61,734 bases of DNA from a bacterium (GCA_027484025.1 JAIXTI010000148.1:1-61734), one strand, 5' to 3'. Counted from the first letter of the stretch, positions 16,409 to 26,047 are shown. Notes: generated from the sequence alone by a model not told the origin. Numbers and translations: made by a program.

Positions 16409-17440
16409 TCAGTACCGGTCGAAGATCGTCTGCAGCGCCGCGCGGTCCGACGTCCGTGTGAGCGCAAGCATGAGCAGAATGCGCGCCTTGTGCGGCGGAA
16501 GGTCGCTGGCAACGAGCGCCTCAAGTGCGGCGTTGGGATTGCCCACAATGCGCCCTCCTGGCACCCGCGAGGCGACCACCACGGGCGTCTTGGCCGCGGC
16601 AGCGAGTCGCAGTGCCCCGCGTGCCCCGGCGCTCAGGCGTCCGCCGGCAAAGCTGGTGAGCACGATGCCGCGCGGACGTCGCGCGATCGCCGCCGCCATG
16701 AGCGTGGAGTCGAAACCGGCGTAGTCCGTAACGATCTCCACCGTCGGCAGCGTGTCGACGCCGGCGAGATCGAACTCCGCGGCGGTCGTGTGCGGCTGCA
16801 GCGCACGTCGGAAAAAGACGACCGTGTCGGGATCGGCCGCGCCCACATAGCCACGCTCGGGCGACTGGAAGGTGTCCACGCGCCTATTGTCGGTCTTCCA
16901 CACATCACGCGCAGCGCTGATGTCCTCATTGAGCACGACGAGCACCCCCTGCCCCTTGGCCGCCGCGGTAACGGCCACGCGCACGCCGTTCAGAATGTTT
17001 GCCGGACCATCGGGCGACACCTCATCGCCGCCGCGCATCGAACCGACCATCACCACCGGACGCGGATCGCGCACCGTGAGATTGAGGAAGAACGCCGTCT
17101 CCTCCATGGTGTCGGTCCCGTGCGTCACCACAATACCGCGCAACGAAGGGGTAGCCGCAAACTCCTCATTGATGCGCCGCGCCATGCGCAGCCAGTCGGC
17201 GGGTGTCACCTGAGATGACGGCACGCGCATGAGCTCTTCCACGCGCACCGTCGCGACCTTGGCCAGCTCCGGAATCCCGCGCACGAGTGAGGCGCCGTCG
17301 GTCATGGGCCCGGTGGCACGCGACGCGATAGTGCCGCCGGTGGTGAGCACCAACACGTCGCCACCCGCAGGCTGCGCGGCAAGTGGTGCGGTCGCGGCGG
17401 CGAGTGCTGCGACCAACGCGCAGCGCGCGAGCAAGCTCAT
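16409..17440 (-). CDS. Type II (periplasmic) L-asparaginase
   Basis: A 343-residue precursor with a signal peptide ending near APLAAQ (residues 18-23), hence periplasmic. It hydrolyses L-asparagine to aspartate and ammonia. The catalytic elements are all present: TTGGTIA with nucleophile Thr37, HGTDTMEET with Thr109-Asp110, and Lys162 in AAKGQGVLVV. The ATG (17440) overlaps the stop of the ferredoxin reductase gene by 4 bases, so it is the last gene of that operon. No transporter for asparagine is nearby. Confidence 0.94.
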   Translation of the reverse strand: MSLLARCALVAALAAATAPLAAQPAGGDVLVLTTGGTIASRATGPMTDGASLVRGIPELAKVATVRVEELMRVPSSQVTPADWLRMARRINEEFAATPSLRGIVVTHGTDTMEETAFFLNLTVRDPRPVVMVGSMRGGDEVSPDGPANILNGVRVAVTAAAKGQGVLVVLNEDISAARDVWKTDNRRVDTFQSPERGYVGAADPDTVVFFRRALQPHTTAAEFDLAGVDTLPTVEIVTDYAGFDSTLMAAAIARRPRGIVLTSFAGGRLSAGARGALRLAAAAKTPVVVASRVPGGRIVGNPNAALEALVASDLPPHKARILLMLALTRTSDRAALQTIFDRY

Positions 17441-18828
17441 CCGCGCTGCGCCGCGATGATCTCCAGCATCTCACCGACGTTCGTGATCTTCACGCGCGGC
17501 CGTCCCGCCGCGGCACCACGCGCCTGCTCTTCCTTGTCGATCGTTTGCCAGTCGCTCCAGCTGGTGACCGTCACGTGGCGCTCCGCGAGCAACGCATCGA
17601 GCGACGGCAGCGAGTCGCTGATCGTGGGAATCGCACCCGCGGCGACATCGGCAAGCACCTGTGTCACCGTGTCGGTGGCGCACAGCTTGTTCGTGCCGAT
17701 GATTCCCTGCGGTCCGCGCTTGATCCAGCCGGCGACGTACAGCCCGGGCACTGTGGTCGCGCTCCCCGCTTGCTCCACCACCCGTCCGCCGATGTTCGGC
17801 ACCACACCGTTGCGCTCGTCGAAGGGCACGCCGGTAATGGCGCGCCCCTTGTAGCCCACCGAGCGGAATACGACACCCACCGGGATGTCATAGCGCTCGT
17901 CGGTTGCCACCGCCCGCACGCCGCCCTTCCCATCGGACTCGAGGCGGTTCTTCACCACCGTCATCGACTCCACGCCGTCCGTGCCCGACAGCGCCACCGG
18001 CGACGCGTTGAAGTGCAGCACCACCTGGCGCTTTGCGCCCGTGAGTGGACGCGCCGCCCAATCTCGGAGCACCTCGAGATTCTTGGCCGGGTTGCGGTCT
18101 TCCATGGCCGCCAGCTCTGCCTCACTGGCAGCATCGAGTTCGAGGTCGCGCGGGTTCACCACGACATCCACACCCTCGAGCTCACCAAGTTCGCGCAGCT
18201 CCGGCGTCGTACACGCCGCCTGCACCGGGCCACGACGCGCCACCAGATGAATCGTCTGTACGTTCGACGACGCAAGAGCCTGCAGCGCATGATCGGCCAG
18301 GTCGGTACCGGCGAGCACGCTCGTCGGCTTGGCGAGAATACGCGCCACGTCCATGGCCACGTTGCCAATCCCCACCACCGCGACCCCGCGCTGCGTGAGA
18401 TCGAACTGCGCCGCGGCGTAGTCCGGGTTGCCGTTGTACCAGGCCACGAACTCCGTCGCCGCGTGGCTGCCACGCAGCGTTTCACCCGGAATGCCGAGCG
18501 TGCGGTCGGTATCCGCGCCGTACGAGAGCAGCAGCACATGATACCGCGAGCGCAGCTCTTCGATGCTCACATCTTCACCCACGCGCACATGGCCGAGATA
18601 GCGGAACCCCGGCTGCGACGCGATGCGGTCAAAGATGCGCGTGACCGACTTGATCTTGGGATGGTCCGGCGCCACGCCCCCGCGAACCAGTCCGAACGGC
18701 GTGGGGAGACGGTCAATCAGATCGATGGCGATACCGGGCGCCGCCTTCTGCAGCGCCTCTGCGGCATAAAAACCGGCCGGTCCCGATCCGACGATCGCGA
18801 CCCGCACGTTGGCAAGTGGAGTGGACAT
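17437..18828 (-). CDS. FprA-type ferredoxin-NADP+ reductase
   Basis: A 463-residue FAD enzyme of the adrenodoxin-reductase/FprA class. It has the N-terminal dinucleotide fold VAIVGSGPAGFYAAEALQK, LPTPFGLVRGGVAPDHPKIK, the NADP site GVAVVGIGNVAMDVARIL, RRGPVQAACTTPELRELG and the C-terminal GLYVAGWIKRGPQGIIGTNK. About 45 residues follow the core; DSLPSLDALLAER and WQTIDKEEQARG are the typical FprA tail. It moves electrons between NADPH and ferredoxin. It is 45 bases downstream of the quinoprotein gene and overlaps the asparaginase start. Confidence 0.93.
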   Translation of the reverse strand: MSTPLANVRVAIVGSGPAGFYAAEALQKAAPGIAIDLIDRLPTPFGLVRGGVAPDHPKIKSVTRIFDRIASQPGFRYLGHVRVGEDVSIEELRSRYHVLLLSYGADTDRTLGIPGETLRGSHAATEFVAWYNGNPDYAAAQFDLTQRGVAVVGIGNVAMDVARILAKPTSVLAGTDLADHALQALASSNVQTIHLVARRGPVQAACTTPELRELGELEGVDVVVNPRDLELDAASEAELAAMEDRNPAKNLEVLRDWAARPLTGAKRQVVLHFNASPVALSGTDGVESMTVVKNRLESDGKGGVRAVATDERYDIPVGVVFRSVGYKGRAITGVPFDERNGVVPNIGGRVVEQAGSATTVPGLYVAGWIKRGPQGIIGTNKLCATDTVTQVLADVAAGAIPTISDSLPSLDALLAERHVTVTSWSDWQTIDKEEQARGAAAGRPRVKITNVGEMLEIIAAQRG

Positions 18829-18873
18829 GCGGCGAAAAATAGCCGAATGACCATGTCGGCGAGAACCGGGGCG

Positions 18874-20817
18874 TCAGCGCTTCCCGTCAAGCGAAAAGGC
18901 CACGAGCTCCGCGTTGTCCCCTCCACCGGTGGCGACGACGATGTACTGCACGCCGTTCGCTCCGCGATAGGCGATGGGATTGGCATAGCCCCGCCCCGCC
19001 GGCAGATCGAACTGCCACACCACCGCCCCAGTCCGCGTATCGAGCGCGTACAGCACCGAGCCACCGCCGGTGGCGAATATCAGCCCGCCCCCGGTGACCG
19101 TCCCGCCGACCGCGCCCGCTACGCCAAGGGGCGGCAGCTTGACGTCCTTGAGCAGCGGGTGATTGCGAATCGCGGGGGTGTCGCCCAGTGTGACCTGCCA
19201 ACGCCGCTTGCCCGTATCGAGATCGATCGCGGTCATCGTGCCATACGGCGGCTTGATGAGCGGCAGCTGCTCCGGCGGCGTGTGGTCGGCCTTCCCCGAA
19301 TCGGGGTCGGCGGTGACCCCAAGTGCGCTGCGTACCAGATCGACGGTGTATTCGTAACCGATGGTGTCGTTGGGCACGCCCTTCTGCACGCGATAGACGA
19401 CGGGATTGTCCGTCCCCTTCACGAACAGTGTGTGCGTGACCGGATCGTACGACGTGCTCCCCCAGCCGGCGCCACCAATGGAGCCCGGCATCACGATCGT
19501 CCCCTCGAGTGACGGCGGCGTGAAGATCGGCCCGCTGCGATACTTGGCGAACTGCTCGCGCGCCCGCCGGTTGAGTTCCGGCGTGAAGTCGATGAGATCC
19601 TTCTCGCTCACCGACTGCCGCGTGAACGGGGCGGGGTTGGTGGGCATGGGCTGCGTCGGCGACGCGCGCTCGCCTGGTACATCGCTTGCCGGCACGGGCC
19701 GCTCCACAATAGGCCAAACGGGCTTGCCGGTTTCGCGATCGAACACATAGATCCACGCGGTCTTGGAGGGCACCGCGACCACATCGCGCGGCTTGCCATT
19801 CCACGTGATCGTGGCGAGCACCGGAGGTGCGGGCAGGTCGTAGTCCCACAACCCGTGATGCACGATTTGGTAGTGCCACACGCGCTCACCAGTCTGCGCA
19901 TTCAACGCCACCACCGATTCGGCAAAGAGGTTGTCGCCCTTGCGATCGCCTCCATACCAGTCGTTCGTGGGCGTCGACACCGGCAGGAAGAGCAGTCCAC
20001 GCCCGACATCGAGGCTCATCGGGGCCCACACGTTGGTGTGCCCCATGTACTTGTACGAGCCCTCCTCCCACGTCTCCCAGCCGAACTCACCGGAGTCGGG
20101 CACCGTGTGAAAACTCCACACGCGCTTCCCGGTCTTTACATCGAACGCTTGCACATCACCCGGTGGATCATTGCGGTAGCGAATGCGATCGCCCACGCCG
20201 TTCCCCACGATCACCAAATCGCCATACACCACCGGCGGGGACGTATTGGTGTACTGCAACTGATTCACAGGGCGACGTAACTCCTTCGTCAGGTCGACTT
20301 CCCCATTCACGCCGAAAGACGGCACCGGCTTGCCCGTTGTTGCATCGAGCGCGATCAGCTTCCAACGCGCGTTGATGAAGATGCGACGCTCGGTCTTCGA
20401 CGCCCACGTCGCGACCCCGCGGTGCACAAAACCCGTGCCGTTCGACGGCTGTCCGGCACGCCACACTTCGGGGTCGTACTTCCAGAGCTCACGCCCCGTG
20501 CGCGCGTCGAGTGCCGCCACCGCCGCATACGGCGTGGAGACGTACATCGTGTCGCCAAGCACAATGGGCGACGCTTGAAAAAGGCCGGGGCGCGCGGCTT
20601 TCTGCGTCGCACTGGCCCGCACATTCTTTTCGCCGGTGTTCCAGCGCCACGCGACGGCGAGACGGCGCACGTTGGCGCGATTCACATCATCGAGTGGCGA
20701 GTAGCGCATCGCCCCCTGATCACCACTGGTCGTTGGCCAGCTCACCGCTTGCGCCGCCGCCGGCGCCGCACTCAGCGCCAACATCGACACCAGTGTCACA
20801 CCTTGTGCAATCCGCAT
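18874..20817 (-). CDS. PQQ-dependent (quinoprotein) dehydrogenase
   Basis: A 647-residue exported protein with a signal peptide cleaved near AAPAAAQA. It is built of quinoprotein beta-propeller repeats: WPTTSGDQGAMRYSPLDDVN at the start, then ALDARTGRELWKYD, ALDATTGKPVPSFG, AFDVKTGKRVWSFH, ALNAQTGERVWHYQ, VFDRETGKPVWPI, AIDLDTGKRRWQV and ALDTRTGAVVWQFD. HGLWDYDLPAPPVL is the typical quinoprotein motif. Periplasmic members oxidise sugars or alcohols; no cytochrome c domain is attached. ATG 20817 overlaps the deacetylase TGA by one base, which rules out the longer upstream frame. Confidence 0.9.
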   Translation of the reverse strand: MRIAQGVTLVSMLALSAAPAAAQAVSWPTTSGDQGAMRYSPLDDVNRANVRRLAVAWRWNTGEKNVRASATQKAARPGLFQASPIVLGDTMYVSTPYAAVAALDARTGRELWKYDPEVWRAGQPSNGTGFVHRGVATWASKTERRIFINARWKLIALDATTGKPVPSFGVNGEVDLTKELRRPVNQLQYTNTSPPVVYGDLVIVGNGVGDRIRYRNDPPGDVQAFDVKTGKRVWSFHTVPDSGEFGWETWEEGSYKYMGHTNVWAPMSLDVGRGLLFLPVSTPTNDWYGGDRKGDNLFAESVVALNAQTGERVWHYQIVHHGLWDYDLPAPPVLATITWNGKPRDVVAVPSKTAWIYVFDRETGKPVWPIVERPVPASDVPGERASPTQPMPTNPAPFTRQSVSEKDLIDFTPELNRRAREQFAKYRSGPIFTPPSLEGTIVMPGSIGGAGWGSTSYDPVTHTLFVKGTDNPVVYRVQKGVPNDTIGYEYTVDLVRSALGVTADPDSGKADHTPPEQLPLIKPPYGTMTAIDLDTGKRRWQVTLGDTPAIRNHPLLKDVKLPPLGVAGAVGGTVTGGGLIFATGGGSVLYALDTRTGAVVWQFDLPAGRGYANPIAYRGANGVQYIVVATGGGDNAELVAFSLDGKR

Positions 20818-21803
20818 CAGCGCCCCCTCGGCTCGCCCAACTTCGACGCCGTACGCACATACTCGGCCGCGGCCGCATGCGTTGTCCACCATACCGTGCC
20901 GGCACCCTTCGCCTGGATGTGCGCGATGAGCAGCTCGAGCGCGACAATGCGCGACCGGTGTCCCGATACATGCGGATGCAGCGTGAGCACGAACATCGTG
21001 CCTTCTTCGTAGGCTTTGTCGAACTCGTCCATCCACACGCGCGCAACATCGCGCGGATTCATGTAGCGCTCACCGCGCGGGTCGAACAGCGGCGCATCGT
21101 CGAGAATCCACTGTACCGGGAGCTCCACCAACCCTGTAGGCTGTCCGCGCTGCAGCAACTCGTACGGCGCGTCGTCGGCCATGAGCGAGCTTTCGTAGCG
21201 AAAGCCCATGTCGCGCAGAATGCTCAGCGTGTTGGGGCTGAAGTTCCAGCTCGGCGCGCGGTAGCCCGTAGGCTTCTGCCCCGTGAGCTCGGTGAGCTCG
21301 GCGACGGCTTTGGTGAGCAGCGCACGTTCAGCGGAATCGGGGAGCGTCATGTTGAGCTCATGAATCCATCCGTGCACGGCAAACTCATGACGCCCGCTCT
21401 TCTTGATGAGCCCTGCCATGGACGGCGTGATGGCGAGGCTCACCGACGGGATGAAGAACGACGCCGGAATCTTGTGCTTGTCGAGCAGGCGCATGATGCG
21501 CGGCAGCCCCACACGCGCGCCGTACTGCATTTCGGCGAGTGAACCCACCGTGGGCTCGCCATAGCGAATCGCAATCGTTTCGTTGTCGACATCGAACGAG
21601 AGCAGCACCGCCACCTTCGCGCCGTTGGGCCACGCCGCTGGCTGGAGCGACCGGCCGGCGCGCACCTCGTTCACCACACTGTTGACGCTGTCCATCGTCC
21701 ATTTCCACCCCGGCTTGGCCGAGGTGACCGGCACGGGCTGGGCCTGCGAGAGCGCCGCCGCGGGCGTGCAAGCCAGCAACAGGGCGAGAAGGGCGCGGGA
21801 CAT
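20817..21803 (-). CDS. Polysaccharide deacetylase (NodB-fold), secreted
   Basis: A 328-residue precursor starting at ATG 21803 with a signal peptide (RALLALLLACTPAAALSQAQ). The NodB fold shows VAVLLSFDVDNET (metal-binding Asp pair), the HGWIHE histidines, GYRAPSWNFS and the late TLHPHVSGHRSR. The layout resembles PuuE/PgdA-like members that remove acyl or formyl groups from C-N bonds; the substrate is undetermined. It is the first gene of the minus-strand run deacetylase - quinoprotein - FprA - asparaginase. Frame extension to 21986 lacks signal character and is rejected. Confidence 0.9.
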   Translation of the reverse strand: MSRALLALLLACTPAAALSQAQPVPVTSAKPGWKWTMDSVNSVVNEVRAGRSLQPAAWPNGAKVAVLLSFDVDNETIAIRYGEPTVGSLAEMQYGARVGLPRIMRLLDKHKIPASFFIPSVSLAITPSMAGLIKKSGRHEFAVHGWIHELNMTLPDSAERALLTKAVAELTELTGQKPTGYRAPSWNFSPNTLSILRDMGFRYESSLMADDAPYELLQRGQPTGLVELPVQWILDDAPLFDPRGERYMNPRDVARVWMDEFDKAYEEGTMFVLTLHPHVSGHRSRIVALELLIAHIQAKGAGTVWWTTHAAAAEYVRTASKLGEPRGR

Positions 21804-21933
21804 GTGCGATACGGGCAGGAGGTGGGTGCAGCCGTCGGGGGGCGGGCGCGGCGAGCGAGCGCCGACCGGCCATAAGCTACGGGACGGACGCTTGTCGTGG
21901 GCCGGAGAGCTCGTGCATTCCCCTAAACGGTCT

Positions 21934-21946
21934 GGCCGGTCCGGCC
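21934..21946. promoter_or_regulatory. GC-rich palindrome in divergent intergenic region
   Basis: ggccgg-t-ccggcc lies within the 253-bp region between the divergent deacetylase (start 21803) and DUF305 (start 22057) genes. A short hexamer pair aaacgg / ccgttt flanks it. It could be an operator. No clear -35/-10 pair is seen. Confidence 0.3.
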
Positions 21947-22056
21947 GTTTTACTGGTGCAGCCGTGCGCCAAGCCGTAACGTCCAACTATCCCCCGACCG
22001 GGGCGCCCGGCTCACGCCGTCCCCCGGCCCGGCCGCTCAACACCGGAGTTCGTACC

Positions 22057-22662
22057 ATGGCCCTTCGATCCGTCATTACCAGCGCCGCGCTGAGCCTGCT
22101 GCTCGCCACCCCGGCGTGGGCGCAGCACAGCATGGACCACAGCATGCACCGCATGGGGCCCGAGATCGTGATCCCCAAGGGGGCGCTCTACACGAAGGCT
22201 GATGTGGAGTTCATGCAGGGGATGATCGCGCACCATGCCCAGGCGATCGTCATGGCCAAGATGGCCGAGACGAACAGCACCAACGCGCAGCTCCTCAAGC
22301 TGTCGCGCAAGATCGATCAGTCGCAGGTGCCGGAGATTCAGATCATGCAGGACTGGCTGCGGCGCTACCAGCAATTCGCGCCGGACACCTCGTCGTGGCA
22401 CGACATGCGAATGGACGGCATGCTCACTGACGACGAACTCAAGGCCATGAGTCAGGCCAAAGGCGCGGCGTTCGATCGCCTCTTCCTGAATGGCATGATC
22501 AAGCACCACGCGGGCGCCATCAAGATGGTGGATGACCTGTTCAAGACACCGGGCGCCGGTCAGGAAGTCGACGCCAATGTGTTCGCCAACGATGTAGTGA
22601 CGGCGCAAACCGCCGAGATCGGCATCATGAAGCGCTTGCTGGCGCAGTTGCCCGCCAAATGA
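22057..22662 (+). CDS. DUF305-domain secreted protein
   Basis: A 201-residue exported protein with a signal peptide ending at WAQ. The mature part begins with a histidine/methionine-rich segment (HSMDHSMHRMG) and then has two copies of the DUF305 helix motif, FMQGMIAHHAQAIVMAKMA and FLNGMIKHHAGAIKMVDDL. The ferritin-like four-helix fold with paired histidines and many methionines suggests metal (possibly copper) binding in the periplasm; no function is established. Fifty-three bases separate it from the LVIVD gene on the same strand, so the two are probably cotranscribed. Confidence 0.92.
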   Translation: MALRSVITSAALSLLLATPAWAQHSMDHSMHRMGPEIVIPKGALYTKADVEFMQGMIAHHAQAIVMAKMAETNSTNAQLLKLSRKIDQSQVPEIQIMQDWLRRYQQFAPDTSSWHDMRMDGMLTDDELKAMSQAKGAAFDRLFLNGMIKHHAGAIKMVDDLFKTPGAGQEVDANVFANDVVTAQTAEIGIMKRLLAQLPAK

Positions 22663-22715
22663 CTCTCGTGCTCCCCTGTTCCCCCCGTTTCCCCTCCACC
22701 ACCGGACGTAACCCC

Positions 22716-24554
22716 ATGCGCGTAATGCGTGGCTTGCTTCTCCTTGCCGCAACCGTCGCGGCGCCGATGCTCGTATCGGCCCAGACGTTCCCGAGCAACA
22801 AGGACCCTCGCAGTACCCTCAAGCCCGGCCGCTACGATGCGGGTGTGGCCGAAAAGAACATGCGCCTCGTCTCGACGGTGCAGAAGCCGGCGCAGTTCGA
22901 CACCGCGCGCGGGCTCACGTTCATCAATTCCGACCTCGCCTTCCGCGGCAACTACGTCTATCAGGCCAACTTCGCCGGCTTCACCATTTGGGATATCACC
23001 AACCCCGCGAAGCCGGTGATGACCGCGGCCGTCCGCTGCATTACGTCGCAGGGTGACCCCACCATTTACGGCAACCTGCTCTTCCTGTCGGCTGAAGGGC
23101 CCGGCAACCGCAACGACTGCGGCGACGGCGGCGTGAAGGATCCCAAAGATCACATGGCCGGCGTGCGCATCTTCGACGTAAGCGATCCGAAGGCGCCCAA
23201 GCTGATCAAGAACGTGCAGACGTGCAAAGGCTCGCACACGCACACGCTCGTGCCGAGCCCGACGAACAAGAACATCATCTACCTGTACGTGTCAGGACAG
23301 CAGGCCGCGCGTCCGGAAACGGAACTCGCCGGTTGCAAGAACGGCAACGATCCGGCCGATCCGACCAACTCGCTCTATCAGCTCGACATCATCAAGGTCG
23401 CGCTCGATCACCCCGAGCGCGCCGAAGTCATTCCTGGTGCGCGCATCTTCACGGGTCTCGGTGGCGCGGGCGAGTGCAAGCAGTTCTGCGAGCCGGTCAA
23501 TCCGCGCGCAGCGGGTCGGGGGCCGCGTCCGGCGCCGGTCGCCGGCATGCCCGATGGTCCGCGTAACTGCCACGACGTGACGGCGTATCCCGCGCTCAAC
23601 CTGCTCGCGGCGTCGTGCTCCACGCACTCCATTCTCGTCGACATCAGCAACCCCGAGAAGCCGTTCCGCATCGACGCACTCGCCGATACGAACAACTATC
23701 AGGGGCGACACACCGCCGCGTTCAGCAACGACGGCAAGAAGCTCATTCAGACCGACGAATGGGGCGGCGGCACGGGCCCTATGTGCCAGGCCTCCAGCAT
23801 GATCGAGCTTGGCGGCAACACCGTCATCACGCTCGACGCGAAGAAGAAGCAGGCGCAGCGCGCGTACTTCAAGCTGCCGTCGGCGCAGGCCGCCGAAGAG
23901 AACTGCGTGTCGCACAACGGTGGCATCATCCCCGTGCCGGGCCGTGACCTCTACGTGCAGGGCTGGTATCAGGGCGGCGTGAGCATCATGGACTTCAGCG
24001 ATGCCGACAAGGCCTTCGAAGTCGGCTACTTCGACCGCGGCTCCATCGATCCGCCGCGTCCCGTCGACGTGCCGTCGGCGGCATCGGCGGGCGCCAACCC
24101 CAACGTGCGCGGTGGTGGCAACGTCATCGGTGGCTCGTGGGGCGCGTACTACTGGAACGGCCTCATCTTCTCGTCGGAACTCGACCGCGGCATGGACATT
24201 CTCGAGCTCACGCCGAGTGCGGAGCTCACCGCCAACGAAATCGCCGCGGCAAAGCTGGTGACGTACACGGAGTACAACCCGCAGAGCCAGCCCAAGATGG
24301 TGTGGCCGGCTGCCTTCGTGGTGGTGCGGTCGTACCTCGACCAGCTGGTACGCGGTCAGGGCCTCGCGACGGCGCGGACGTCGGCCATCGACGCCGCGCT
24401 CACCGCCGCGGAAGCGAAGACGGGCGCGGCCCGTGCGGCGGCGCTGACGGCGCTCGCGGCTGAGGTCACCAAGGACGTCGCCGGTGCCAAGGACGCGGCA
24501 CGCACGCGTGCGATGGCCGGTGAAATCCGCCGACTCGCAGCAGCGTCGAAGTAA
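22716..24554 (+). CDS. LVIVD-repeat beta-propeller protein, secreted
   Basis: A 612-residue exported protein with a signal peptide ending VSAQ. Repeated LVIVD-type blades are visible as FTIWDITNPAKPVMTAAV, VRIFDVSDPKAPKLIKNV, HSILVDISNPEKPFRIDAL and VSIMDFSDADKAFEVGYF. Eight or so cysteines (for example GNRNDCGDGG, GECKQFC) suggest disulfides. An alanine-rich helical tail of about 80 residues follows. The frame is also open upstream from 22659, but ATG 22716 gives the signal peptide. A surface or periplasmic binding role is likely; no enzyme motif is recognised. Confidence 0.9.
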   Translation: MRVMRGLLLLAATVAAPMLVSAQTFPSNKDPRSTLKPGRYDAGVAEKNMRLVSTVQKPAQFDTARGLTFINSDLAFRGNYVYQANFAGFTIWDITNPAKPVMTAAVRCITSQGDPTIYGNLLFLSAEGPGNRNDCGDGGVKDPKDHMAGVRIFDVSDPKAPKLIKNVQTCKGSHTHTLVPSPTNKNIIYLYVSGQQAARPETELAGCKNGNDPADPTNSLYQLDIIKVALDHPERAEVIPGARIFTGLGGAGECKQFCEPVNPRAAGRGPRPAPVAGMPDGPRNCHDVTAYPALNLLAASCSTHSILVDISNPEKPFRIDALADTNNYQGRHTAAFSNDGKKLIQTDEWGGGTGPMCQASSMIELGGNTVITLDAKKKQAQRAYFKLPSAQAAEENCVSHNGGIIPVPGRDLYVQGWYQGGVSIMDFSDADKAFEVGYFDRGSIDPPRPVDVPSAASAGANPNVRGGGNVIGGSWGAYYWNGLIFSSELDRGMDILELTPSAELTANEIAAAKLVTYTEYNPQSQPKMVWPAAFVVVRSYLDQLVRGQGLATARTSAIDAALTAAEAKTGAARAAALTALAAEVTKDVAGAKDAARTRAMAGEIRRLAAASK

Positions 24555-24586
24555 GCGCACGATGTAGCCCTGTTCGACCATAAATA

Positions 24587-24620
24587 CGAAGGGCGCTCCC
24601 GAAAACGGGGGCGCCCTTCG
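24587..24620. terminator. Bidirectional stem-loop terminator
   Basis: The 14-bp arms cgaagggcgctccc and gggggcgcccttcg (one G-T wobble) enclose a 6-base loop (gaaaac). The stem sits between the converging LVIVD (stop 24554) and M28 peptidase (stop 24647) genes. The T-tract is weak on both strands. Confidence 0.75.
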
Positions 24621-24646
24621 TCGTTCCAGTCAACCATCGTCCGACG

Positions 24647-26047
24647 TTACTTCTTGACCTGCACTTCCTGCATGCGACGATTGGCGGAAACGTAGGCACT
24701 GATGAGACTCTCGTGGCCGTCCGCATTCACCGCCGCCACGCCGAACACGTAGTCATCGATCGACACATTCGGCAGCTGGAAGCGCGTGACGTTCCCGACG
24801 TACTGCGAACGCTCCCAATCGTTGTTCCACGTGTTGCGCCAGTACACGCGATACCCGGCCGCGCCCGGTGACGCTTCCCACTGCAGTGCGGCGTCATAGC
24901 CCGACGTCCCGCGGCTGATCGTCGGCGTACCGCCGCCCGTCGTGACCTTCGGCGCCGAGGGCGCGAGCGCAAGTGATGCCGCCGCAGCCGCATTCACACG
25001 CGTATTCTGCGCGAGATAGCGGAAGTCCATCCCCTCCGGCTTGTCTTCGGCGTTGTGCTGCCGCTGGTAGTTCTCGTTGGCCTCGCGAAACACCACCGCC
25101 GGGAAATCGAACGCGGTGAACGACGAGTGATCGCTACCACGACCAAAGCGATCTTCGCGCGCCATGAGCCGAATCGTGTGCGACGGCACATAGATGCCGG
25201 CAATCCTCGCGATATAGCGCGCCAGCGAACGATTCATCGAGTCTTCGGGACCGAGCGAGTAGATGCGCACGCTCTCGGCGTCGATGATGCCGTTGCCGCC
25301 GAGGCTGCTGCCGACGATGTCGTTGTTGAAGTTGGCCGTGACCGTCGACTTGGCCGCCGCGAGGTTCTGCGCGTGCACCATGGCGCCAATGAGCCCCTGC
25401 TCTTCGCCGGCCCACGTGACGAACACCAGCGTGGCATCGAACTCGAGCCCGCTGTTGGCAAAGACGCGCGCGAGTTCGAGGGTGAGTGACGTCCCGCTCC
25501 CGTCGTCGTTGGCGCCGGGCGCGTCGGCATTGTGGTCCATCTCGGCGCGCATCTGCGCGTCGCCACCAGCCGCGCCGGCGGCAGCACCCGTACGTGCACC
25601 CGCGCCGGCGCCCGGATTGTTGGGGGCGTTGCCGCGCGGATTCACCGAGTCGTAGTGCCCCGAGATGTAAATGCGGCGATCGGTTTTTCCCGGAAGGATG
25701 GCCACGACGTTCACCAACTCGACGTCGCGTGTAATGCGCCCCTGCTTCGGCAGCATGTGGCGATCGAACGCGACCTGCAGCTTGGGGCTCGCCTTGCGGA
25801 ACTCCTCGAAGATCCAGCGGCGCGCGGCGCCGATGCCACGCGTCGTCGAGAGGGTGTCGGAGAGCGTGGAGCGGGTACCGAAGCTGGCGAGCTTGGTGGC
25901 CGTCGCCTGCAGGCGCTCGGTCGACACACTCGCGACGAGGGCGGCTACACGCGGGTCGGAGGCGCCTTGGGCGGCCGTGGACTGCGCGGGGAGAAGCGTT
26001 GGTGGGAAAAGCATTCCAACGGCGAGGGCGCGAAGGGCGCGGGACAT
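24647..26047 (-). CDS. M28-family zinc aminopeptidase with C-terminal Fn3-like domain
   Basis: A 466-residue exported peptidase with an N-terminal signal (ALAVGMLFPPTLLPAQS). The cocatalytic zinc ligands are visible: His131 in SGHYDS, Asp181 in GANDDGSG, Glu215-Glu216 in WAGEEQG, Asp243 in NFNNDIVG and His307 in GSDHSSF. A Gly/Ala-rich low-complexity insert (about 144-166) splits the first two motifs. Residues about 375-460 look like a fibronectin-III fold (AALQWEASPGAAGYRVYWR). ATG 26047 is chosen; the longer frame runs antisense through the toxin-antitoxin genes. Confidence 0.92.
   Translation of the reverse strand: MSRALRALAVGMLFPPTLLPAQSTAAQGASDPRVAALVASVSTERLQATATKLASFGTRSTLSDTLSTTRGIGAARRWIFEEFRKASPKLQVAFDRHMLPKQGRITRDVELVNVVAILPGKTDRRIYISGHYDSVNPRGNAPNNPGAGAGARTGAAAGAAGGDAQMRAEMDHNADAPGANDDGSGTSLTLELARVFANSGLEFDATLVFVTWAGEEQGLIGAMVHAQNLAAAKSTVTANFNNDIVGSSLGGNGIIDAESVRIYSLGPEDSMNRSLARYIARIAGIYVPSHTIRLMAREDRFGRGSDHSSFTAFDFPAVVFREANENYQRQHNAEDKPEGMDFRYLAQNTRVNAAAAASLALAPSAPKVTTGGGTPTISRGTSGYDAALQWEASPGAAGYRVYWRNTWNNDWERSQYVGNVTRFQLPNVSIDDYVFGVAAVNADGHESLISAYVSANRRMQEVQVKK

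Noticed and set aside
17383..19512. 709-codon plus-strand open frame
   Set aside because: It lies opposite fprA and the quinoprotein gene. The His/Arg-rich product is the usual antisense shadow in GC-rich DNA.
23292..24581. 429-codon minus-strand frame
   Set aside because: Antisense to the LVIVD gene; composition is arginine/valine-rich without motifs.
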